Source of the DNA: an uncultured Vicinamibacterales bacterium
GTDB taxonomy: Bacteria > Acidobacteriota > Vicinamibacteria > Vicinamibacterales > UBA8438
Length of the DNA stretch: 36,023 bases
Reading direction: 5' to 3'
Assembly: GCA_958295905.1 (NCBI GenBank)
Contig: OY282382.1
Coordinates: 4,098,887-4,134,909 of the forward strand
Below, piece by piece: positions 27,444 to 36,023 of the stretch; position 1 is the first letter of the stretch, and each line of letters starts with the position of its first letter. The position numbers were made by a program, and so were the translations under genes. The notes beneath the pieces were generated by a model. It did no database searches and was not told the origin of the DNA. It was given only the letters and a program-made list of their open reading frames with translations.

Positions 27444-29201
27444 ATGAAGAAGCTCTCCATCGTCGTCGTCCTAGCCACCCTCGGAATCACCGCGTACGGC
27501 TATCTGGGCTTCCGGACAACGGAGTTCATCCCCGAAGTCAGCACCGTGAACCTCGCGCGGGGCGACGTGGTCGACACCGTCGGCGCCACCGGGGCGCTCG
27601 AGGCGGTCACCACCGTGCAGGTCGGCAGTCAGGTGTCGGGCATCATCGAAGCGCTGTATGCCGACTTCAACTCGATCGTCCGCGCCGGAGACGTCATCGC
27701 ACGCCTGGAACCGTCCCTGTTCGAGTCGCAGGTCGAGCAGGCGCGCGCCAATCTCGCCCGCTCCGAAGCGGACGTGCAGCGGCTGCGCGTCGCCCTCGAA
27801 GACGCCCAGACGCAGTTGCGCCGATCGGAGGAGCTCGCGGCCCGCGATCTGATCTCCGAGTCCGAGCTAGAGGCCTCCCAGGTCGCGGTCCGATCGGCCG
27901 AGGCGCAGTTGCGGTCGGCGGAAGCCGGCGTCATTCAGTCGCGCGCGTCGTTGAGCCAGAGCGAGGTCAACCTGGGGCACACGGTGATCACGGCTCCGAT
28001 CGACGGCATCGTCATCGCGCGGCAGGTCGACGTGGGACAGACCGTCGCGGCGAGCATGTCGGCCCCCGAGCTGTTCATCATCGCCGCCGATCTGACCAAG
28101 ATGCAGGTGATCGCCAACATCGACGAGTCGGACGTCGGGCGGATCCGGCCGGGGCAACCGGTAACGTTCACCGTCGACGCGTACGCGGCCGAGGAGTTCG
28201 ACGGGACCGTCTCGCAGATTCGCCTCGAGCCGGTGGTGCTGCAGAACGTCGTGACCTACGCGACGGTCATCGACGTCCCGAACAACGATCTCCGGTTGAA
28301 GCCGGGCATGACCGCCACCGTGACCCTGGAGATCTCCCGACGCGAGAACGTGCTGCGCGTGCCGAACTCCGCCCTGCGGTTCCGCCCCGCGCCGGACATG
28401 TTCGCGGTGCTGAACCAGCCGGTGCCCGAGGTCCTCCAGCGCGGCGCCGGCGGGACCGGCGGGGGTCCCGGGGGACGACCCGGCGGCCCCGGGGGTTCGG
28501 GCGGATTCGGAGCGCAGGGCGGTCCCGGCGGCCGACCGGGTGGATTCGGCGGCCCCGGCGGCGGGCGGAGCGGATTCGCCAACATGTCGGATGCGGAACG
28601 CCAGGCGATGCGGGAGCGGGTCCAGAGCATGACGCCGGAGCAGCGGGCGGAGTTCTTTGCCGCGCGCCGGGGCCAGGACGGCGGCCCGGGCGGGGGAGGC
28701 GCGCCGGGCGGCGCGAGACGCCGGGCCAACCGGAACGCCGGGCCCGCGATCCCCACGGTGGAACGCGGCGCCAGGACCATCGACGCGCTGTTCGCACCGC
28801 TGGAAGTGGCCGAGACGGCCGGCCGGGTCTGGGTGATGGAAGGAGACCGGTTGACTCCGGTGGAGGTGCGCCTGGGCGTGACCGACGGCACCGCGACGGA
28901 GCTGCTCGGCGCGGCCGGACCGCGGCCGCCGGCCAGACCCGCCGCCGACCCCCAGATCGTCGAACTGCGCCAACAGGCCGAACTGATCGACGACCCCGAG
29001 ACCCGCCGGAACATCGAGCAGATGATCCAGCGGCTCGAAGCCGCTCCGGCGACCGCCGCCGAGGCTCCCATGCCCGCCGCGGCCCTGAACGAGGGGGCCC
29101 AGCTCGTCACCGACGTGAGCACGCCCGAGGAGGGCGCGGGCCCCGCGGCCCGATCCTCCTCGCCGCTCATCCCGCAGTTCGGCCGGCGCGGCCGCCGATA
29201 G
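27444..29201 (+). CDS. MacA-like periplasmic adaptor with Gly-rich insertion
   Basis: Membrane-fusion protein linking a MacB-type ABC transporter to TolC, 585 aa, larger than the roughly 370 aa of E. coli MacA. An N-terminal membrane anchor (about 4-22) is followed by a lipoyl domain half ([20 protein letters not shown]), coiled-coil hairpin (about 95-175), second lipoyl half ([20 protein letters not shown]) and beta-barrel (to about 300). Then comes an unusual insertion: Gly/Pro/Arg-rich at 334-376, a helix with [20 protein letters not shown] (381-400) resembling an LTxxQ motif, and a second Gly-rich run. The membrane-proximal domain resumes at about 450, with a disordered Ala/Pro-rich tail. 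Start 27444 is supported by GAGGA 9 nt upstream. Confidence 0.9.
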   Translation: MKKLSIVVVLATLGITAYGYLGFRTTEFIPEVSTVNLARGDVVDTVGATGALEAVTTVQVGSQVSGIIEALYADFNSIVRAGDVIARLEPSLFESQVEQARANLARSEADVQRLRVALEDAQTQLRRSEELAARDLISESELEASQVAVRSAEAQLRSAEAGVIQSRASLSQSEVNLGHTVITAPIDGIVIARQVDVGQTVAASMSAPELFIIAADLTKMQVIANIDESDVGRIRPGQPVTFTVDAYAAEEFDGTVSQIRLEPVVLQNVVTYATVIDVPNNDLRLKPGMTATVTLEISRRENVLRVPNSALRFRPAPDMFAVLNQPVPEVLQRGAGGTGGGPGGRPGGPGGSGGFGAQGGPGGRPGGFGGPGGGRSGFANMSDAERQAMRERVQSMTPEQRAEFFAARRGQDGGPGGGGAPGGARRRANRNAGPAIPTVERGARTIDALFAPLEVAETAGRVWVMEGDRLTPVEVRLGVTDGTATELLGAAGPRPPARPAADPQIVELRQQAELIDDPETRRNIEQMIQRLEAAPATAAEAPMPAAALNEGAQLVTDVSTPEEGAGPAARSSSPLIPQFGRRGRR

Positions 29202-29214
29202 GTCCGAGACGGTC

Positions 29215-30135
29215 ATGACGACGACCATCGCCGTTCACGATCTCACCAAGGTCTACGACCTCGGCGAGGTCAAGGTCCGCGCCCTCCGCGGCGTGTCGTT
29301 GGAGATCGAGACCGGCGAGTTCGTGGCCGTGATCGGACCCTCCGGTTCCGGGAAGTCGACGTTCATGCACATCCTGGGGTGCCTGGACCGCCCCACGTCG
29401 GGACGGTACATCTTGGACGGACAGGACGTCTCCACCCTGTCGAAGAACACCCTGGCCACCGCCCGCAGCAAGAAGGTCGGATTCGTCTTCCAGGGCTTCA
29501 ACCTGCTGCCGCGCACGAACGCCCTCGACAACGTGGAGTTGCCGTTGCTGTACAACGGCAACGGCCTGCGCGCCCGCGACCGGCACCGGCGGGCCCGGGA
29601 GGCCCTGGCCGCGGTGGGACTCAGCGACCGCGCCCACCACCACCCCAGCCAGCTCTCGGGCGGACAACAGCAGCGGGTGGCCATCGCCCGCGCTCTCATC
29701 AACGAGCCCGCCATCCTGCTCGCGGACGAGCCGACGGGCAACCTCGACAGCCGCACCAGCATCGAGGTGATGGACATCTTTCAGCGTCTGAACACCGAAC
29801 GCGGCATCACCGTCCTCCTGATCACCCACGAGCAGGACATCGCGGAGTACGGCACGCGCATCATCGCATTCCGCGACGGCCGGATCGTGAGCGACAAGCC
29901 GAACGCGGTCCGGCGCGTGGCCGCCGACGAGCTCGCCGCGCTGCCGAACGACGACGACGCGGTCGAGCCTGCCCTGAACATCCTGCGCCGGGCGCAGGTC
30001 GAGTTCGCCCAGCTGGACGACGGCGGCGCCGCGGCGGCGACCGGGGATCGGCCCACGTTCCCGCCGCCCGCAGCGGACCCGCGAGAGAGCGCCGCACGCT
30101 CGACGACCGACAACCCGCCGACGCCCAAGGAGTAA
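29215..30135 (+). CDS. MacB-type ABC transporter ATP-binding protein
   Basis: Cytoplasmic ATPase subunit of the MacAB-like exporter, 306 aa. Walker [10 protein letters not shown] (41-49), Q-loop QGFNLLP (about 93-99), signature LSGGQ (147-151), Walker B with ILLADEP (167-173) and the H-loop in LITHEQD. The family-typical [16 protein letters not shown] and TGNLDSRTS are present. After about residue 225 there is a roughly 80-residue tail, acidic then Ala/Pro-rich, not usual for the stand-alone ATPase. In E. coli MacB the ATPase and permease are fused; here they are separate genes 6 nt apart. It starts 13 nt after macA. Confidence 0.95.
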   Translation: MTTTIAVHDLTKVYDLGEVKVRALRGVSLEIETGEFVAVIGPSGSGKSTFMHILGCLDRPTSGRYILDGQDVSTLSKNTLATARSKKVGFVFQGFNLLPRTNALDNVELPLLYNGNGLRARDRHRRAREALAAVGLSDRAHHHPSQLSGGQQQRVAIARALINEPAILLADEPTGNLDSRTSIEVMDIFQRLNTERGITVLLITHEQDIAEYGTRIIAFRDGRIVSDKPNAVRRVAADELAALPNDDDAVEPALNILRRAQVEFAQLDDGGAAAATGDRPTFPPPAADPRESAARSTTDNPPTPKE

Positions 30136-30141
30136 CCCGGC

Positions 30142-31368
30142 ATGTCACTGCTGCTGATCTTCCGAACCGCCGTCAAGGCACTGGCACGCAACAAAATGCG
30201 CACCGCGCTGACTATGCTCGGCATGATCATCGGGGTGGCCGCGGTCATCACCATGGTCGCGTTGGGCACCGGGGCGCAGGAAGAGATCGAGACCCAGATC
30301 AGGTCCGCCGGCACCAATCTCATCATGGTGCGCGCCGGCAACTGGAGCCGCGGCGGCGTCAGCGGGGGCATGGGCTCGTCCCCCCGGCTCAAGGTCAAGG
30401 ATATCGCGGCAATCCGCGGGCAGGTCCCCGGCGCCCAGTATCTGAGCGCCACCGTCAGCACCCGCGACCAGGTGATTGCCGCGGGCCAGAACTGGTTCAC
30501 CCGCATCGAGGGCGTCGACGTCGAGTTCCCCCTCATCCGGTTCTGGGACGTCGCCGACGGCGCGTTCTTCACGCCGACGGAGGTCTCCAGCGCCGCCAAG
30601 GTCGCGGTGCTCGGGTCGGTGGTGCGCGACAACCTGTTCGGGGAGGGCGTCGACCCCGTCGGCCAGACGATCCGCGTTCGCAACCAGTCGTTCAAGGTCG
30701 TCGGGGTCATGGAGGCGAAAGGCTCCGGAGCGTTCGGAGACGACCAGGACGACTCGATCTTCGCGCCCTACACGACCGTTCAGCGCAAGCTCCGCGGGCG
30801 TGACGGCACCAACATCTCCGGCATCATCATCTCGGCCCGGTCGGCCGACGAGATTCAGGAGGTTTCGGAGGAGATTACCGCGGTGCTGCGCGCGGAGCAC
30901 GAGCTGATCCCCGGTGAGGACAACGACTTCATGGTGCGCACCCAGGACGACATCACCAGCATGCGCACCGGCATGACCCAGACCATGACGATGTTCACGC
31001 TGGCCATCGCCGTCGTCTCCCTGATCGTCGGCGGCATCGGGATCATGAACATCATGCTCGTGTCGGTCACCGAACGCACGCGCGAGATAGGACTGCGCAT
31101 GGCGGTGGGCGCCAAGGGCAAGGACGTCCTGTGGCAGTTCCTGGTCGAGGCCATCGCCCTCAGCCTCGTGGGCGGCCTCATCGGCGTCGGCGTCGGCTTT
31201 GCCGTGTCCGGGGGGCTCACCGAGTTCCTCCAGTGGCCCGCCACGGTACCGCCGGACGCGGTGGCCATCTCCGTCGGGTTCGCCGCGGTGATCGGCGTCC
31301 TGTTCGGCTTCTACCCGGCCTGGAAGGGCGCGCAGCTCGACCCGATCGAGTCGTTGCGATTCGAGTAG
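30142..31368 (+). CDS. MacB-type ABC transporter permease
   Basis: Inner-membrane permease of the MacAB-like exporter, 408 aa. A first membrane segment (about 22-44, ALTMLGMIIGVAAVITMVAL) precedes a large periplasmic MacB_PCD domain (about 50-270). The FtsX-type bundle of three segments follows: about 283-305, 335-358 and 372-392. The typical GGIGIMNIMLVSVTERTREI and the C-terminal PIESLRFE are present. Type VII (mechanotransmission) ABC exporters of this fold push substrates such as macrolides, siderophores, lipopeptides or protein toxins through TolC; the actual substrate is not indicated. It is the last gene of the operon and is followed by a strong stem-loop. Confidence 0.95.
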   Translation: MSLLLIFRTAVKALARNKMRTALTMLGMIIGVAAVITMVALGTGAQEEIETQIRSAGTNLIMVRAGNWSRGGVSGGMGSSPRLKVKDIAAIRGQVPGAQYLSATVSTRDQVIAAGQNWFTRIEGVDVEFPLIRFWDVADGAFFTPTEVSSAAKVAVLGSVVRDNLFGEGVDPVGQTIRVRNQSFKVVGVMEAKGSGAFGDDQDDSIFAPYTTVQRKLRGRDGTNISGIIISARSADEIQEVSEEITAVLRAEHELIPGEDNDFMVRTQDDITSMRTGMTQTMTMFTLAIAVVSLIVGGIGIMNIMLVSVTERTREIGLRMAVGAKGKDVLWQFLVEAIALSLVGGLIGVGVGFAVSGGLTEFLQWPATVPPDAVAISVGFAAVIGVLFGFYPAWKGAQLDPIESLRFE

Positions 31369-31394
31369 GCGCGGCGCCGACGGGTCGCGCGGCC

Positions 31395-31444
31395 GCGCCC
31401 TGCGCACGACCCCGCGACGGTTGCGCGGTCGTTGCGCAGGGCGC
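31395..31444. terminator. Stem-loop between convergent macB and folK
   Basis: A long stem forms from GCGCCCTGCGC-ACGACC (31395-31411) and GGTCGTTGCGCAGGGCGC (31427-31444) with one bulged base. It lies between the convergent macB-permease and folK genes. No T-tract is seen on either strand, so bidirectional termination is likely but not certain. Further GC palindromes (GCCGCCGGCGG, twice) lie between here and the folK stop. Confidence 0.55.
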
Positions 31445-31497
31445 ACAAACGCGATCGGCAGGCCGCCGGCGGACGACGGTTCGCCGGCCGCCGGCGG

Positions 31498-31974
31498 TCA
31501 GGCCCCGTCGGCGCGCAGGATACCCAGAAGTTGGGCCACGGTCTTGCCGGTGACCGGATCGACGAACGCCGGCGCGATCTCGGCCAGCGGCTCGAGCACG
31601 AACGCCCGCGAGCGGAAGCGCGGGTGGGGCAACGTGAGACAGGGCGACTCGACCGCCAGATCACCCACGAGCACCAGATCGAGATCGAGCGTGCGCGGCG
31701 CGCCCGGATAGGAGCGAACCCGCCCCCTCTCCTCCTCGATCGACAGAAGTCGTTCCAGCAGCCGATCCGGCGTGTCGCGCGTGCCGCCCACCAAGGCCGC
31801 GTTCAGAAACAGCGGCTCGTCGACCGCGTGCTCGGGGCGGGTCTCGATGAAGCGGGAGACGACGACGCCGGAGAGCATCCGCCGCAGTCGAGCCACCGCG
31901 TAGCGCAGATGCGATGCCCGGTCCCCGAGGTTGCTCCCGAGCGCCACGGCCGCGCGTCGCTCCGGTAGTGCCAT
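31498..31974 (-). CDS. folK: 6-hydroxymethyl-7,8-dihydropterin pyrophosphokinase
   Basis: HPPK of folate biosynthesis, transferring pyrophosphate from ATP to 6-hydroxymethyl-dihydropterin; 158 aa, usual size. Family marks: VALGSNLGDRASHL at the N-terminus, FLNAALVGGT, the catalytic stretch RTLDLDLVLVGD (about 100-111) and LPHPRFRSRAFVLEPL. The ATG at 31974 was preferred over an in-frame GTG at 31989, since GAGG lies 6 nt upstream. It sits downstream of a DksA/TraR-like gene with 70 bp between. Other folate genes are not in the window. Confidence 0.94.
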   Translation of the reverse strand: MALPERRAAVALGSNLGDRASHLRYAVARLRRMLSGVVVSRFIETRPEHAVDEPLFLNAALVGGTRDTPDRLLERLLSIEEERGRVRSYPGAPRTLDLDLVLVGDLAVESPCLTLPHPRFRSRAFVLEPLAEIAPAFVDPVTGKTVAQLLGILRADGA

Positions 31975-32044
31975 CGGCCGCCTCGCCACACCGCCGGGAA
32001 CCGCGGAGGCCGGGTCCCGGTCTCCGGCGCGGGCGGCGGGACCG

Positions 32045-32386
32045 TCACCCCGCGCTCTGCTTCTCCTTGCACGTGATGCACACGCGCGTCCAGGGAATGG
32101 CGTTCAGACGCGCCTCCGCCACCGGTTCACCACAGTCCCGGCATACGCCATAGGTGCCCTGTTCGAGACGCCACAACGCTTCCTCGATGGCCTGCAGTAT
32201 CTTGGCGTCGGTCTGCTTCAGCTTGAGATGAATGTGGACCTCGTTGTTGCCGGTCGCCTGATCCGCCAGATCTCCCTGACGGCTGCTCGTCCCCTCGCCC
32301 GCCTGAATCGGTTTCGCGCCTGCTCCCATCGTCAGGATCTCGGAGCGCTTGCGCAACAACGCGTCCCTGTAGCGTGCCATGTCCAT
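32045..32386 (-). CDS. DksA/TraR-family zinc-finger protein
   Basis: Short DksA/TraR-type protein of 113 aa, which in this family binds in the secondary channel of RNA polymerase and tunes initiation, often with ppGpp. Visible: a helical region, the DxxDxA coiled-coil-tip motif (D39, D42, A44 in GDLADQAT), and a four-cysteine zinc finger (C82, C85, C103, C106) in YGVCRDCGEPVAEARL and RVCITC. It is shorter than E. coli DksA (151 aa), and the coiled-coil is correspondingly short. Start 32386 was chosen for a GGAGAG site 5 nt upstream; an ATG at 32380 is an alternative. It is followed by folK. Confidence 0.87.
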   Translation of the reverse strand: MDMARYRDALLRKRSEILTMGAGAKPIQAGEGTSSRQGDLADQATGNNEVHIHLKLKQTDAKILQAIEEALWRLEQGTYGVCRDCGEPVAEARLNAIPWTRVCITCKEKQSAG

Positions 32387-32585
32387 CGGGACTCTCCGGT
32401 ACCAGCTTGCCGTCACGGGGTCGCGGGGCGCTCGTCGGCGAAGCCTGAAACCGGCCGTCCCCGCCAAGCTCGCAACATCGCCGCGCGTATCGGATCGTAG
32501 CCGGATTCGACCGCATCCGGCGTGCAGATTCAACTATCAATAATACCAGACGATCGCCGGACGCCCGGCCGCGCCGGTGCGGCGG
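32387..32585. other. Spacer upstream of the dksA-like gene
   Basis: A 199-bp stretch without a recognised gene. Near 32526-32550 is an AT-rich patch (minus strand TGGTATTATTGATAGTTGAA) that could hold a promoter for the dksA-like gene; a candidate TTGAAT-N17-TCGAAT matches the consensus only weakly. A GCCGG/CCGGC hairpin near 32562-32575 could weakly terminate the preceding permease gene. Confidence 0.4.
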
Positions 32586-35126
32586 CTACTCGGCCCGGAG
32601 CGTGCTCAACGGACGGCGGCGCAGCACGTCGAGGCTGGACGCCACGCCTACACCCCCCACCACCAGGGTCGTCAGCACGACGCCCCCGACGTTCACCAAC
32701 GGCGCCGGATCCCAGTTGATGTCCAGGAGATGGCGGCTCAGGCCCCAGGTCAGCCCGACGGCGCCGACGGCCCCTACGGTGCCGGCCAGGATCCCCAGCG
32801 TGCCGTACTCGACGACGAGCATCAGCCCGAGGGTCCGGCTGGTCGCACCGAGGGTCTGGAAGATGGCGGTCTCGTAGCGCCGCTGGAACTTGGTCATCGC
32901 CACCGACCCGATGAGGATCAGGACGCCGCTGAAGAGCGCGATGCCCCCCACCACCGAGATCGCGAGCGTGACGTAGTCGAGAATCCGCCGGACGGTCGCG
33001 ATCACCTCCAGCCCATCGATAACCGACACGTTGGGGAAACCGGCCACGAGGTCGCGCTGCAGGCGCGCGCGCGCCTGCGTTTCCGGGGGACCGCGCAGAA
33101 ACGTGATGAAGCTGTGGGGCGCCTCGTCGAACACCCCGGGGCTGAACAGGAACATGAAGCCGCCGCTGCGGGAATCGTCCCAGTCGACGGCCCGCACGCT
33201 CGTGACCGTCGCCCCGACGTCTCGTCCCAGGACCCGGAACCGCAGGACGTCGCCCATCTCCAGATCCAACCGGTCGCGGATACTCTCCTCTACCGAAACC
33301 TCGGGGGAACCGGAGCCGCCGCCCTCCCAGAACGCGCCGTCGACGACGCGTTCGTTCGCTTCCAGATGGCCGCGGTAGGTCACCGTGAACTCGCGCCCGA
33401 CCCCCCGCCTCCGCACCGCGCGGGCGGTATCCAGATTCGTCCGTTCACCGGTTACCCCGGTCACCCGCGCCCGCAGCACCGGGATCAGGGTGGGAACGCT
33501 CCCGATTCGTTCGGAGAGAAGCTCGCCGACCCCGGCCCGCTGATCCTGCTGAATGTCGATCAGGAACATGTCGGGGCTGTCCTCGCGGATTTCCAGCGCG
33601 AACGCCCCCAACAGGTTGGCCTGGACCGCGTGGATGCCGATGACGAAGAAGCTGCCCAGTCCCACCGCCAGCAGTATGACGCGGGTCTGATTGCCGGGTC
33701 TCGCCAGATTGAGGACGGCGTGACGCACTGCGAACCGCGCGCCGGCGCCCAGGGGCTGAATCAGTCGGACTAGCGCCCGCCCCACGCCGTGCAGCACCAG
33801 GGCGACCGCCGCGAAACCGCCGCACACCCACAAGCCGGCCTCCCACGAGGCCGCCTGCCAGCTCGCCAGCGCGACGAGCCCCACGGCCAGCCCCCCGATC
33901 ACCGCCGCCCGGACCCGGTCGCGCGCCGCGGCCGCGATCAGGTTCCATCGGATCAGCGCCAGCGGCTTGATGGCGCGCATCTCCAGCAAGGGGTCGAGCG
34001 CGAACAGCAAGGACACCAGGACGCCCACCCCCAGCCCCTGCAAGACCGCCGATCCGGTGACGCCGTAGGAGAGGTCGTCCACCCCGGCGACGGCCGCCGC
34101 CTCGGCGGTGAGGGAGGACGGCAGCGCCGCCAGGATGCCGGCGGCCAAGGCCGCCCCCAGCAGCGCGCCGCCGAGGCCCAGGAGGGCGACCTGCGCGACG
34201 TAGATGGCCAGCACCTGCCGGCTCGTCGCCCCGAGGCACTTCAGAATGGCGACGCTGCGCACCCGCTGCTGCACGAAGACCCTGGTGACGCTCCACACGC
34301 CGATGCCCCCGAGCACGACCACCACGAACCCGATCAGGCTCAGGTAGTTCTCGGCCCGCGACAGATTGCGGGCAATCCGATCCTCGGTGTTCCGATAGGA
34401 CCGCACGCGCACGAACTCGTCCCGCAGGGGCTCGCGCAGGGACGCGACGAGCGGGTCGATGCGCGGGTCGGGAACCTGGAGCAGGATCTGCCGCTCGGCG
34501 CGCGTACCGAGGTTCAGCAACCCCGTCCGCAACAGGTCGTCGTAGTCGATCAGCACGCGCGGGCCGAAGCTGAACGCGCCGATGCCTCCGCCCGGCTCCC
34601 GCAGAACGATGCCGCGGATCTCGAACCGGCCGTCGCCGATGAGGATGTCGTCTCCAACCGCCACGTCGAGCTGGGTCAACAACTCCGGCCGCACCAGCGC
34701 CCCCCCGCCGGCCAGCAGGCCGTGGTGGTAGAACAGGTCGTCCTGCAGCACGAAGGTCCCGTAGAACGGAAACGCGGCCTGGACCCCCCGCAGCTCGACC
34801 ACCCGGGCCGTCGCCTTCGCCTCGTCCGCCGGCCGCGCCATCGTCGCCGTCTCGATGGACAACGTGCGCGTCAGCCCCGGCTCGGCCCCCAGGATCTCGT
34901 CGATGAAAGTCCGAGCCTCCTCGGACCAGGGCTGCTCCGACTCGACGATCACGTCGGCCGCCAGGAGGGCCCGCGTCTCGCCCGCCATCGCCGCGCCAAC
35001 CTGCTGGATCACGGACCGCAATGCGACGATCGCGCTCACCCCGACGGCCACGCAGACGAAGAAGAAGGCGAGCCGCCGCCACGATGCGCGCAGTTCGCGA
35101 CCGACCATCCGGACCACGAACCTCAT
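32586..35126 (-). CDS. YbbP-like ABC transporter permease
   Basis: Large inner-membrane permease of the FtsX/MacB superfamily, 846 aa, the usual size for YbbP-type proteins with duplicated FtsX units. A first membrane segment at about 18-40 precedes an extracytoplasmic domain; a cluster of segments lies at about 257-440, including GFVVVVLGGIGVWSVTRVFV, and more from about 465. A second extracytoplasmic domain follows, then three C-terminal segments with AISVVGGIALFSGVLILIGS. It starts with an ATG overlapping the stop of the ATPase gene (ATGA at 35123-35126). With the ATPase at 35123-35815 and a TesA-like esterase gene it forms the conserved tesA-ybbA-ybbP neighbourhood; substrate unknown, lipid-related export suspected in the family. 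Confidence 0.92.
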   Translation of the reverse strand: MRFVVRMVGRELRASWRRLAFFFVCVAVGVSAIVALRSVIQQVGAAMAGETRALLAADVIVESEQPWSEEARTFIDEILGAEPGLTRTLSIETATMARPADEAKATARVVELRGVQAAFPFYGTFVLQDDLFYHHGLLAGGGALVRPELLTQLDVAVGDDILIGDGRFEIRGIVLREPGGGIGAFSFGPRVLIDYDDLLRTGLLNLGTRAERQILLQVPDPRIDPLVASLREPLRDEFVRVRSYRNTEDRIARNLSRAENYLSLIGFVVVVLGGIGVWSVTRVFVQQRVRSVAILKCLGATSRQVLAIYVAQVALLGLGGALLGAALAAGILAALPSSLTAEAAAVAGVDDLSYGVTGSAVLQGLGVGVLVSLLFALDPLLEMRAIKPLALIRWNLIAAAARDRVRAAVIGGLAVGLVALASWQAASWEAGLWVCGGFAAVALVLHGVGRALVRLIQPLGAGARFAVRHAVLNLARPGNQTRVILLAVGLGSFFVIGIHAVQANLLGAFALEIREDSPDMFLIDIQQDQRAGVGELLSERIGSVPTLIPVLRARVTGVTGERTNLDTARAVRRRGVGREFTVTYRGHLEANERVVDGAFWEGGGSGSPEVSVEESIRDRLDLEMGDVLRFRVLGRDVGATVTSVRAVDWDDSRSGGFMFLFSPGVFDEAPHSFITFLRGPPETQARARLQRDLVAGFPNVSVIDGLEVIATVRRILDYVTLAISVVGGIALFSGVLILIGSVAMTKFQRRYETAIFQTLGATSRTLGLMLVVEYGTLGILAGTVGAVGAVGLTWGLSRHLLDINWDPAPLVNVGGVVLTTLVVGGVGVASSLDVLRRRPLSTLRAE

Positions 35127-35815
35127 GCGATCCCCTCCCCGACCGGCATCGGGAACACCCGCTCGGTGAGGCCGTCGCGCATCCGCAGGGTGACGTCGGT
35201 GCCCGACGCCAGCGCGGTGTCGTGGGTCACGAGCACGATCGTCGTGCCGCGCGATCGGTTGACGCGATGGAGCAGCGCCACGATATGCCTTCCATTGACG
35301 CTGTCCAGGTTCCCCGTCGGTTCATCCGCGAGGAGAATCGGGGGGTCGTTGGCGAGGGCCCGCGCGATCGCGATCCGCTGCTGCTCGCCGCCCGACAGTT
35401 GCGCCGGATAGTGTCCGGCCCGCTCATCGAGCCCCACCTCCGACAGCAGCGCCGCGGCTCGATCGGGGGCTCGCGCGGCGCCGGCGATTTCCAGCGGCAC
35501 CAGCACGTTCTCGAAGGCGGTCAACGACGGCACCAGATGGAAGAACTGGAACACGATCCCGATCTTGCGGCCCCGCAGCCGCGCCAGCGCGTCCTCGTCG
35601 AGGGCGGAGATCTCCACGCCGTCGATCGTGATCTCGCCGGTGGTCGGTTCATCGAGCCCTGCGATCAGGCCCAGCAGGGTCGATTTCCCGCTGCCGGAGG
35701 GTCCCACGATCGACACGTACTGCCCGGAGGACACCGTCAGGTCGAGGGGTTGAACGATGGTCAGCGGCGCGTTCCCGCTGACGACGGTCTTCGAGACGTT
35801 GCGGAGCTCGATCAT
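35123..35815 (-). CDS. YbbA-like ABC transporter ATP-binding protein
   Basis: ATPase partner of the YbbP-like permease, 230 aa. Walker [10 protein letters not shown] (about 39-47), Q-loop VFQFFHLVP, signature LSGGEQQR, Walker [13 protein letters not shown] and the H-loop in LVTHD are all present. TLLGLIAGLDEPTTGEITID is typical of the LolD/YbbA/MacB ATPase group. The ATG at 35815 (MIELRN) was chosen since this is where family similarity begins; 28 extra in-frame residues upstream are not family-like. It overlaps the permease gene by 4 bp. Confidence 0.94.
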   Translation of the reverse strand: MIELRNVSKTVVSGNAPLTIVQPLDLTVSSGQYVSIVGPSGSGKSTLLGLIAGLDEPTTGEITIDGVEISALDEDALARLRGRKIGIVFQFFHLVPSLTAFENVLVPLEIAGAARAPDRAAALLSEVGLDERAGHYPAQLSGGEQQRIAIARALANDPPILLADEPTGNLDSVNGRHIVALLHRVNRSRGTTIVLVTHDTALASGTDVTLRMRDGLTERVFPMPVGEGIA

Positions 35816-35926
35816 GAGTTCTTCAGCCGACGGCGAACCTGCCGCCGGTCCCGAGCGGCGAATCACCGCGCGGCATACGGGAGGAGACGGTCCCCTCACC
35901 GGCCTCGAACCACGCGATGCGATGGG

Positions 35927-36023
35927 TCAGCGATTTACCGGTTCCCGGGTGAGCGCGGGCAGCAACGGCTCAATCGCGTCCCGGACGCGCGCCGCCACGA
36001 TCGCGGCTCCGTCCGCGTTCGGG
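35927..36023 (-). CDS. GDSL arylesterase/thioesterase TesA-like, C-terminal fragment (cut by window edge)
   Basis: Only the last 32 codons of a minus-strand gene are visible; its start lies beyond the window. The tail PNADGAAIVAARVRDAIEPL followed by LPALTREPVNR matches the C-terminus of TesA-like GDSL/SGNH hydrolases, where H-PN-DG follows the catalytic Asp-His. The catalytic residues themselves are outside the window. The call is supported by context: tesA is a known neighbour of ybbA-ybbP, though in E. coli it is divergent from them, whereas here it is upstream on the same strand. Confidence 0.7.
   Translation of the reverse strand, partial: PNADGAAIVAARVRDAIEPLLPALTREPVNR

Overview
The window is a GC-rich bacterial chromosomal segment, about 36 kb and densely coding. 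It is Gram-negative in character: a TonB-type energy transducer, a TolC-like outer membrane factor, a MacA-like periplasmic adaptor and two MacB/YbbP-type ABC systems. HrcA-type (CIRCE) control of groESL, a cyanobacterial/plant-type long IspH, SelB, an ATP-type PEP carboxykinase and a glycine-rich MacA together suggest Acidobacteriota, perhaps a Vicinamibacteria-like lineage. That placement is inference; no rRNA or other phylogenetic marker was used.

Layout. (1) 0.1-5.3 kb: regulatory genes. A membrane histidine kinase, two tandem Crp/Fnr-type regulators and an OmpR-type response regulator lie on the minus strand, with a plus-strand DUF3368 (PIN-like) / UPF0175 toxin-antitoxin pair between them. 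(2) 5.4-7.7 kb: groES-groEL behind two tandem CIRCE-like operators, closed by a strong intrinsic terminator. (3) 7.7-9.6 kb: a TonB-like gene whose 3' end is duplicated just downstream of its stop, then a YflT-like stress protein. (4) 9.9-15.8 kb, minus strand: a tightly packed run of a small unknown gene, glycerate 2-kinase, RNase R and SelB. (5) 16.1-19.1 kb, minus strand: pckA and gatB, translationally overlapping. (6) 19.7-22.1 kb: a complete IS4/Tn5-like insertion sequence with recognisable inverted repeats and a perfect 9-bp target duplication. Its transposase carries an N-terminal DruA-like (DUF4338) domain. (7) 22.2-25.5 kb: an ECF sigma factor with a probable zinc-finger membrane anti-sigma factor, IspH and a Spy/CpxP-like periplasmic protein. 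(8) 25.7-31.4 kb: a tolC-macA-macB(ATPase)-macB(permease) export operon. (9) 31.5-36.0 kb, minus strand: folK, a short DksA/TraR protein, and a YbbP/YbbA-type ABC system preceded by the 3' end of a TesA-like GDSL esterase gene.

The most notable non-genic feature is a dispersed, potentially structured repeat of about 190-200 bp. It is present in three copies, each within about 25 bp of the stop codon of a neighbouring gene (crp-like, selB, gatB). Comparing the copies shows no protein-coding substitution pattern, so it looks like a non-coding repeat family. Other points worth attention are the paired CIRCE operators, the DruA-transposase fusion, the IS insertion next to the sigma-factor gene, and the tonB tail duplication. 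No CRISPR array, rRNA, tRNA or obvious dedicated defence island was seen.
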